From: Sphaerisporangium krabiense
Lineage (GTDB): Bacteria > Actinomycetota > Actinomycetes > Streptosporangiales > Streptosporangiaceae
Assembly (NCBI RefSeq): GCF_014200435.1
Contig: NZ_JACHBR010000001.1
Coordinates: 1,984,001 to 2,048,000, forward strand
Reading direction: 5' to 3'
DNA length: 64,000 bases
Within the stretch, counting starts at the first letter, position 1. The number at the start of each line of letters is the position of its first letter. Positions 58,641 through 64,000 of the stretch are shown piece after piece. Under the pieces are notes generated by a model. That model did not search any database and was not told the DNA's origin. It worked only from the letters and a program-made list of their open reading frames with translations. Made by a program: the position numbers and the translations under genes.

Positions 58641-59567
58641 TCAGCCGAGCCGGGCCCCGAACAGCGCGGTGAGCTCGGTGACGGCCCGGTCCGCGGCGGG
58701 TGACGCGGCGGGCATTCCGAAGAAGGGGTGGATGAGGTCGGCGTAGACCCGGAGCGTGGTGGGCACGCCCGCCCGCAGCAGCCGGGCCGCGAAGACGACG
58801 CCGTCGTCGCGCAACGGGTCGAACCCGGCGACGCCCACGACGGTGGGGGGCAACGCGCCGAGGTCCTCGGCGAGGGCCGGGGACACCCGCGCGTCCCGCG
58901 CGGCCTCCGGGTCGCCGCCGAAGTAGAGCTCGCTGATCACGGTCAGGTCCTTGGCCTCCAGGAAGTACCCGGCGGCGTTCTCGGTCATCGAGGGATACGA
59001 CGTGGTGAAGTCCGTGACCGGGGAGGCGAGCAGCAGGGCGCGGACCGGGTCGCCGCTCCGGGCGGCGCGCAGCGCGGTGACGGCGGCCAGGTTGCCGCCG
59101 GAGCTCTCCCCGGCCAGGCCGATCCGGCCGGGGTCGGCGCCGAGGCGGTCGAGGTTGGCCCGCGCCCAGGCGAGCGCGTCCGCGGCGTCCTCGACGGCGG
59201 CGGGGAACGGGTCCTCCGGGGCCAGCCGGTAGTCGACCGACACCACGACGGCCGACAACTCGTGGCTCAGGCGGCGGGCGACGTCCCGCATGAGGTGGGC
59301 GCTGCCCATGACGAAGCCGCCGGGGTGGAAGTACAGCACCGTCGGGACCGGCCCGGCGGCGTGCGGCCGGAACACCTTCAGGCGCAGGCCCCCGGCGGTG
59401 ACGTCCTCCTCCGAGGCGACCGGCGCGAAGGCCGCGGGGTCCCAGCCGCTCTCGATGGCCTGGGTCATTCTGGCGCGCATCTCGTCGGGCTCACCGTCGA
59501 ACGATCCGGGTGCGCCGACGGAGCGGAGCATGCCGAGAAAGCCGGCGAATCCGCTGTCGAGGGTCAT
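58641..59567 (-). CDS. Alpha/beta hydrolase, hormone-sensitive-lipase (HSL) esterase family
   Basis: The 308-residue enzyme has the HSL oxyanion motif HPGG, the nucleophile in GESSGG, a distal aspartate in GFDPLRDD and histidine in LIHPFFG. It hydrolyses small esters or lactones. It lies upstream of the importer in the same orientation and could open an ester of the imported compound. Confidence 0.92.
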   Translation of the reverse strand: MTLDSGFAGFLGMLRSVGAPGSFDGEPDEMRARMTQAIESGWDPAAFAPVASEEDVTAGGLRLKVFRPHAAGPVPTVLYFHPGGFVMGSAHLMRDVARRLSHELSAVVVSVDYRLAPEDPFPAAVEDAADALAWARANLDRLGADPGRIGLAGESSGGNLAAVTALRAARSGDPVRALLLASPVTDFTTSYPSMTENAAGYFLEAKDLTVISELYFGGDPEAARDARVSPALAEDLGALPPTVVGVAGFDPLRDDGVVFAARLLRAGVPTTLRVYADLIHPFFGMPAASPAADRAVTELTALFGARLG

Positions 59568-59684
59568 GGGCTTCCTTGTCTTCGTCGTGGATCTGGTCGG
59601 GTGACCCCGTCGTCCCGGTATGCGGGCGCGCGGGGTCGCGCGGCCGCGGGCGCGCCCGGGGCCGGGGGCTGGATGGACGGGAGG

Positions 59685-61022
59685 TCAGGTCGCCAGAACG
59701 TGCCGGCGGGACTCCTCCGCGAGGTCGCGCAGCCGGTCCTGGTCGACGCCGGTCAGCACGCCGCCCCGCTTGCGGACCGCTCCGGCGACGAGGACCGTGT
59801 CGACGTTGCCGGGGTGCGCGGCATTGACCACCGCGGCCACCGGGTCGGTCACGGGGTGGAGGTTGAGGTCGGTCGCCCGGAGCAGCACGATGTCGGCGGC
59901 CTTGCCCGGCGTGAGGCTGCCCACCCGGTCGCCGAGGCCGAGCACGTCGGCGGCGCCCTGGGTGGCCAGGTGGAACACGTCCTCGGCGGAGAAGGCGCTC
60001 GGCGGGTCCTCGAAGCGGGACCGGCCGGTGTTCACCCGGCTCCTGACGGCGGCCAGCGCCATCTTCATCTGGGTGAACAGGTCGGCGGCGCCGAACGTCT
60101 CGGTGTCGCTGCTGAGCCCGGTCGTGACGCCGAGGCCGCGCAGCCGGTCGATCGGGGTGTGCCCGATGCCGGGGAAGCCCTGCTCGTGCTGCGGGGCGAC
60201 CGCGGCGCCCACGCCGTGGTCGGCCATCATCCGCAGCTCGTCGTCGCTGTTCTCGCTGCAGTGGACGAACGTCAGGTCGGGGCCGAGCAGACCGGCGGCG
60301 TTCAGCCGGGCGATCGCGGCCATCGCGCCGAACCGCTCGCCGCAGCCCATGTGGATGGAGGTGCGGATGCCGAGGTCGCGGGCCATCGCGAGGTCGTTGC
60401 GGGTCACGTCCATCGTGGAGAGCTCCGGACCGCGCCCGGCCAGCGCCAGGGTGACGAGGGCGTCGTCGTCGAAGAGCAGGTCCTCGCGGATCCGGCGCAG
60501 GTCGCCGGTGTGGTCGCGGGTGCTCCCCATGATCCACTCGGGGAGGTCCACCAGGGGCCAGCCGTGGCCGAACACCGCGCGCACGCCCGCCTCCCGCAGG
60601 GCCTGGATCGCGGCGTCGCCGTGCCCGGGGGAGTTCTGCACGTGTGACCAGTCCATGAGCGTCGTCGTGCCGGCGTCGAGGGCGGCGAGCGCGCCGAGCA
60701 GGTTGCCGGCGTACACGTCCCGCGGCCGGTACCGGGGTCCTAGCCTGCCGAACATCTCCCCGAAGTAGGTCATCAGGTCCATGCCGGTGCACCGGTGGCG
60801 CACGGCGGACTGCCAGGTGTGCTTGTGGGCGTCGACGAGCCCGGGCAGCACGAGCATGCCGGACGCGTCGATCGCCTCGGCGCCGGGCGCCACGATCCCC
60901 TGGCCCACCTCGGCGATCTTTCCGTCCCGCACCAGGACGTCGGTGTCCCGCGCGGTCCCGATCACGGGGTCACCGGAGACGACCCAGCCTCCCGTGATCA
61001 GCAGGGCGGCGGCCTCGCTCAT
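59685..61022 (-). CDS. Amidohydrolase of the chlorohydrolase/8-oxoguanine-deaminase type
   Basis: The 445-residue metal-dependent hydrolase has VDAHKHTWQS (HxH), a mid-chain GHGWP and SIHMGCGER, FVHCSENS and SSDTETFGAADLF. It belongs to the subtype III amidohydrolases that deaminate or dechlorinate heterocycles. Substrate unknown; a nitrogen heterocycle imported by the neighbouring transporter is possible. Start chosen at the ATG after GGAAGGTGG rather than a longer frame overlapping the next gene. Confidence 0.85.
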   Translation of the reverse strand: MSEAAALLITGGWVVSGDPVIGTARDTDVLVRDGKIAEVGQGIVAPGAEAIDASGMLVLPGLVDAHKHTWQSAVRHRCTGMDLMTYFGEMFGRLGPRYRPRDVYAGNLLGALAALDAGTTTLMDWSHVQNSPGHGDAAIQALREAGVRAVFGHGWPLVDLPEWIMGSTRDHTGDLRRIREDLLFDDDALVTLALAGRGPELSTMDVTRNDLAMARDLGIRTSIHMGCGERFGAMAAIARLNAAGLLGPDLTFVHCSENSDDELRMMADHGVGAAVAPQHEQGFPGIGHTPIDRLRGLGVTTGLSSDTETFGAADLFTQMKMALAAVRSRVNTGRSRFEDPPSAFSAEDVFHLATQGAADVLGLGDRVGSLTPGKAADIVLLRATDLNLHPVTDPVAAVVNAAHPGNVDTVLVAGAVRKRGGVLTGVDQDRLRDLAEESRRHVLAT

Positions 61023-61044
61023 CCCATCCACCTTCCGTGGTCTC

Positions 61045-62571
61045 TCAGTGGCCGGCGAGCGTGAGCTCGGCGCGGACGGCACGGCCGGTGGCCTGGTCGT
61101 AGGCCGCCCTGAGCTCCTGGTCGGACGGGGCGGCGGCCCAGGCGCGCGCGACGTAGGCGTCCGGACGGATGAGGGCCGCGGACGCGCCGGCCAGCTCCCG
61201 GCCGAACCCGGGGTCCTCGGCCACGACCCGGGTGACCCGGTCCGGCGGCTGCCGGGTGGCGGGCGCCCCGTCCGCGCGCTCGACGAGCACGAAGAGGCTG
61301 CGGGCGGCGACCTCGGTGTAGCGGCGGTCGCCGAGGCTCAGCTCGCCGACGCGGGTGCCGTCCGCCGGGTGCGGGTCGCCCTCCCGGTGGTAGGTGGTCT
61401 TGAACCCGCTGAGCCTGTCGCGCAGGATCGCGTTCACCTCGGGGACGGGGATGAGCTCGTCCTCGAAGAACTCCTTGAGCTTGAGACCGGCCGGCGTGAA
61501 GTCGAAGTGCAGCTTGCACTGGGCCGCGACGTCGTCCATGAGGTCCTGGAGCACCGGATACCGCTCCTCGTCATAGGTGCGCAGCAGTGCCTCGGGGGCG
61601 TCGCCGGTGGCGACCAGGCCGAGCTTCCACCCGAGGTTGAAGGCGTCCTGGATGCAGTAGTTCATTCCGATGCCGCTGGCCGGGTAGTGGACGCGGGTGG
61701 ACTCGCCGACGAGCGACACCCGGCCCCGGTGCAGGTACGGCGTCGTCTTGTGGGTGTCGCCGTACCGCGACAGCCACTTGGCGGTGGTGATGCCGAAGTC
61801 CTCGCCGAAGATGGCGCGCAGGCTCTCGCGCACCTCCTCGATCGTCACCGGCTCGCCGCGCGGCACGGTGCGCCGCGCCTCGGCCACGATGATGAAGCGG
61901 GTGGTCCGCCGGCCGAACGGATAGGCCAGCACCCAGCCGTTCTCGTTGCGCCGCATCTGCATCGACGCCGCCCACGGGAAGGTCAGGTCGGCGTCGACCG
62001 ACACCGCGGTCATCTCCGCGTCCCGTCCTTCGAACGGGACGCCGGCCCGGGTCCGCACCGCGCTGCGCGCGCCGTCCGCGCCGACCAGGAACCGGGCGCC
62101 GAGCCGGACGGTCGCCCCGTCGGCGTCGAGGGCGGTGACGGTGACGCCGCCCCCGTCCTCGGTGTGCTCGGTGTGCTCGATGTAGGTCACCCCGCGCCGT
62201 ACGTCGGCGCCGGACTCGACGGCCCAGTCGCGCAACAGATGCTCGGTGGTGGTCTGCGGCAGGATGAGCGCGTACGGGTGCGCGCTGTCCAGCAGGTCGT
62301 AACGCAGGCCGACGAGCCCGGCGTAGATGTACCGGGGGACCTCGAAGTCGGGCCGCCACTCCTTCGCCGCCTCGCGGAACCGTCCCATGAGCCCCCGCGC
62401 GTCGAGGAGTTCGAGCACGCGCGGCTGGATGACGCCGGCCCGCGACGGGCTGTCACCCTCCCGCTTCTCCAGAACGATCACACGCGCCCCGGCCCTGGCG
62501 GCCTCGGCCGCGACGGTCGCACCGGAGGGACCGCCACCGATGACGATGACGTCCGCATCAGTCGTTCGCAT
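61045..62571 (-). CDS. FAD-dependent aromatic monooxygenase with altered GD motif
   Basis: The 508-residue group A flavoprotein monooxygenase has GGGPSGATVA at the N-terminus, GADGARSAVRT in the middle and a C-terminal thioredoxin-like domain (RSLFVLVERADG). The FAD-ribityl GD motif, normally GDAAH..PP..G, reads GESTRVHYPASGIGMN, with Glu in place of Asp. The pattern fits resorcinol or chlorophenol hydroxylases; making hydroxyquinol from resorcinol would complete the pathway. ATG after AAGGAAAG. First gene of the unit running left to the importers. Confidence 0.88.
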   Translation of the reverse strand: MRTTDADVIVIGGGPSGATVAAEAARAGARVIVLEKREGDSPSRAGVIQPRVLELLDARGLMGRFREAAKEWRPDFEVPRYIYAGLVGLRYDLLDSAHPYALILPQTTTEHLLRDWAVESGADVRRGVTYIEHTEHTEDGGGVTVTALDADGATVRLGARFLVGADGARSAVRTRAGVPFEGRDAEMTAVSVDADLTFPWAASMQMRRNENGWVLAYPFGRRTTRFIIVAEARRTVPRGEPVTIEEVRESLRAIFGEDFGITTAKWLSRYGDTHKTTPYLHRGRVSLVGESTRVHYPASGIGMNYCIQDAFNLGWKLGLVATGDAPEALLRTYDEERYPVLQDLMDDVAAQCKLHFDFTPAGLKLKEFFEDELIPVPEVNAILRDRLSGFKTTYHREGDPHPADGTRVGELSLGDRRYTEVAARSLFVLVERADGAPATRQPPDRVTRVVAEDPGFGRELAGASAALIRPDAYVARAWAAAPSDQELRAAYDQATGRAVRAELTLAGH

Positions 62572-62598
62572 CTTTCCTTGCCTCGCTCCCTGGCAGCC

Positions 62599-62623
62599 TG
62601 TCCGCTCTACGGACACTTGTCCG
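62599..62623. promoter_or_regulatory. Overlapping TCCG/CGGA palindromes, IclR-type operator
   Basis: TGTCCGCTCTACGGACA (62599-62615, 6-bp arms, 5-bp spacer) overlaps CGGACACTTGTCCG (62610-62623). They lie between the proposed promoter and the monooxygenase start, where a bound repressor would block transcription. The first has the same form as the site at 50463-50477. Confidence 0.55.
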
Positions 62624-62641
62624 TCTGTCGGTGCGCGGACG

Positions 62642-62670
62642 AGCTTAAGATAGCCGTCACCCCCCGTCAA
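62642..62670 (-). promoter_or_regulatory. Promoter of the FAD monooxygenase unit
   Basis: On the minus strand TTGACG is followed after 17 bp by TAAGCT, giving a start site near 62635 and a leader of about 64 nt. A second candidate, TTGACT-N18-TACATG, lies at 62682-62711. The local AT-richness is unusual for this window. Confidence 0.45.
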
Positions 62671-62727
62671 TCCCCTCGAAACATGTAAAAGCCCTACATA
62701 TCGACAGTCAATCGGATACGTACATAT

Positions 62728-62742
62728 GTCCGTTCAACGGAT
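62728..62742. promoter_or_regulatory. IclR-type operator GTCCG-TTCAA-CGGAT
   Basis: Third copy of the GTCCG-N5-CGGA palindrome, here upstream of both promoter candidates of the monooxygenase gene. Together with the site at 62599-62615 it brackets the promoter. Confidence 0.45.
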
Positions 62743-62744
62743 AA

Positions 62745-62780
62745 CCACTCTCCTCCGGGCACGGCTCCGGAGGAGAGTGG
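62745..62780 (-). terminator. Perfect 14-bp hairpin terminator
   Basis: CCACTCTCCTCCGG and its complement form a 14-bp stem with an 8-nt loop, followed on the minus strand by TTATCC. It lies 55 bp beyond the stop of the alpha/beta hydrolase gene and separates it from the monooxygenase promoter. Confidence 0.75.
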
Positions 62781-62834
62781 CCATGGCGAGAACGAGCGCC
62801 GGGCCTGGAGTCCTCCGCCGCGCTTCCTAGGAGG

Positions 62835-63713
62835 TCACTCGGCCGTGTGCGCGAGGATGGCGGCGGCCAGTTCCTCGTGGACCTCGGGGGGCAGCGTGTG
62901 CCCCATGCCCGGCACGATCATCAGCCGCGCTCCCGGGATCCGCTCGGCGATGACCGCGCCGTGGCCCGGCTTGACCGGCTCGTGATCGCCCTCGATGACC
63001 AGGGTGGGCGCCTTCACCCGGTGCAGCGCGTCCACCGGCTCGAAGCCGGGCTTGGCCATGGCGGCCAGCCGGTGGTTGCCCGCCGCCGCCAGGTCGCGGG
63101 CCCGGTCGTGGATCCGTTCCTGCAGGCGCCGCGCCGCGTCCTCGTCGAACGGCAGCCCGGTGCCGTGCAGCACGCGCTGCTCGGCGATCATGCCGTCGAT
63201 CAGCGCCCGCCGGTCCGGCGGCGGCGGAGCGGCCATCAGCCCGCGGTAGTAGGCCACGAACTCCGGCGCCGGCTCCGGCAGGGCGCCCTCCGGCTGCGGC
63301 TGCCCCGTCAGGGCGCGCACGAGCACCTCGCCCTCGCCGCCGCCGAGCGGCGAGGAGGCGATGACGGTCAAGGAGCGCACCCGCTCCGGCCGCTCCACGG
63401 CGGCGAACTGGCCGAGCAGGCCGCCCGCCGAGTGGCCGACCAGGTGGGCGCTCGCCAGTCCGTGGGCGTCCATCACCCGGTAGACGTCGTCCTTGATGTC
63501 GTCCCAGGTGTACGGCTCTGCCGCGAAGTCGACCGTGCCCGACATGCCGGTGTCACGGTGGTCGTACCGGACCACCCGGCGGCCCCCGGCGGTCAGGCGT
63601 CCGACGAGCTCGTCCGGCCACAGGACGCCCTGCGACATCGAACCCATGATCAACAGGATCGGCGCGTCGGTCTCGGCGCCGAACTCTTCACTCCAGATGG
63701 TGACCTTTCGCAT
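62835..63713 (-). CDS. Alpha/beta hydrolase
   Basis: The 292-residue enzyme has an intact triad pattern: nucleophile elbow GHSAGG, an acid in VIEGDHEPVKP and histidine in GMGHTLPP. The family includes enol-lactonases, C-C hydrolases and esterases. I chose the ATG after GAGGGAC; a TTG/ATG four codons earlier is possible. It follows a LuxR-type regulator gene by 18 bp. Its own terminator follows, so it is not part of the monooxygenase unit. Confidence 0.88.
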   Translation of the reverse strand: MRKVTIWSEEFGAETDAPILLIMGSMSQGVLWPDELVGRLTAGGRRVVRYDHRDTGMSGTVDFAAEPYTWDDIKDDVYRVMDAHGLASAHLVGHSAGGLLGQFAAVERPERVRSLTVIASSPLGGGEGEVLVRALTGQPQPEGALPEPAPEFVAYYRGLMAAPPPPDRRALIDGMIAEQRVLHGTGLPFDEDAARRLQERIHDRARDLAAAGNHRLAAMAKPGFEPVDALHRVKAPTLVIEGDHEPVKPGHGAVIAERIPGARLMIVPGMGHTLPPEVHEELAAAILAHTAE

Positions 63714-63731
63714 GTCCCTCAGCATGTCGTC

Positions 63732-64000
63732 TCAGGTCACGGGCGCCTTCTGTAGAACTACCAGTCGCGCCAGATCCGTACGGGAGCCGATGCCCAGCTT
63801 CGGATAGATCTTGTACAGGTGGTACTCGACCGTGCGCGGGCTCAGGAAGAGCTGGGCGGCGATCTGCTTGCTCGACAGACCGTCGGCGACCAGGCCCGCG
63901 ATGCGCAGTTCCTGCGGGGTCAGCGCGTCGAGCACGGCCGCGGGCGGGGCCTGCCCGGTCTCGCCCGCCGCCCGAAGCTCCTCCCGCGCGCGCCGCGCCC
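63732..64000 (-). CDS. LuxR-family regulator, C-terminal part (runs off the right edge)
   Basis: The last 88 codons of a larger gene encode a LuxR/NarL DNA-binding domain (LTPQELRIAGLVADGLSSKQIAAQLFLSPRTVEYHLYKIYPKLG). The preceding ARRAREELRAAGE is the tail typical of large LAL-type ATPase regulators, so the full protein is probably about 900 residues. The start is outside the window. It likely regulates the hydrolase gene that follows directly. Confidence 0.88.
   Translation of the reverse strand, partial: ARRAREELRAAGETGQAPPAAVLDALTPQELRIAGLVADGLSSKQIAAQLFLSPRTVEYHLYKIYPKLGIGSRTDLARLVVLQKAPVT

Overview
This is a very GC-rich actinobacterial chromosome segment, probably from a filamentous actinomycete; the genus cannot be fixed from the window. 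Supporting signs are the codon bias, many GTG/TTG starts, ATGA and GTGA stop/start overlaps, a StrR-type regulator, an MbtH protein and a mycofactocin-type dehydrogenase. Two unrelated functional blocks are joined by ordinary chromosomal genes.

Block 1 (1 to about 33.3 kb) is a nonribosomal peptide biosynthetic cluster. Four transcription units can be proposed. (A) A ten-gene leftward unit, 30860 to 12163: methyltransferase, MbtH, methyltransferase, an A-T protein with an FkbM-type methyltransferase embedded in the A domain, a free-standing C domain, a 2496-residue T-C-A-T-C-A-T-TE synthetase, a BBE-type FAD oxidase, a free-standing class II aminoacyl-tRNA-synthetase-like enzyme, an MFS exporter and a cytochrome P450; a hairpin terminator follows. 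(B) A leftward unit, 11859 to 7860: acylating aldehyde dehydrogenase, 4-hydroxy-2-oxovalerate-type aldolase, ketosynthase III, acyl carrier protein and 2-oxopent-4-enoate-type hydratase. (C) A leftward unit, 6349 to 624: epoxide hydrolase, type II thioesterase, a C*-A-T protein with a threonine-like specificity code, and an SDR. (D) A second P450 read rightward from 6646. A partial DHA2 exporter lies at the left edge. An aminotransferase (31090) and a StrR-like regulator (33318) close the right side. A plausible reading is that unit B makes an aldehyde, condenses it with pyruvate or 2-oxobutyrate and adjusts the resulting 2-oxo acid. The nearby putative 2-oxo-acid methyltransferase and aminotransferase could then turn it into a non-standard amino acid for the NRPS. 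The aldolase/dehydrogenase pair is used this way in nikkomycin biosynthesis; the combination with KS III, ACP and hydratase is what makes this cluster worth a close look.

The linker region (33.3 to 41.3 kb) holds a branched-chain 2-oxo acid dehydrogenase operon (E1alpha, E1beta, E2) with a divergent Lrp-type regulator, a TusA-like protein, a GlxA-type AraC regulator, a small membrane protein and a secreted glycosidase-like protein.

Block 2 (41.4 to 64 kb) is a catabolic island centred on hydroxyquinol. It has an amidohydrolase-2 family decarboxylase candidate, two FAD aromatic hydroxylases, hydroxyquinol 1,2-dioxygenase, maleylacetate reductase, a CoA-acylating semialdehyde dehydrogenase, two ABC importers (a Liv-type with fused permeases and an Rbs-type), hydrolases, two IclR regulators and a partial LuxR regulator. 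Matching GTCCG-N5-CGGAC/T sites in two promoter regions suggest shared IclR control.

No rRNA, tRNA, CRISPR array, insertion sequence or integrase was recognised. All motif positions, specificity codes and alignments were read by hand.
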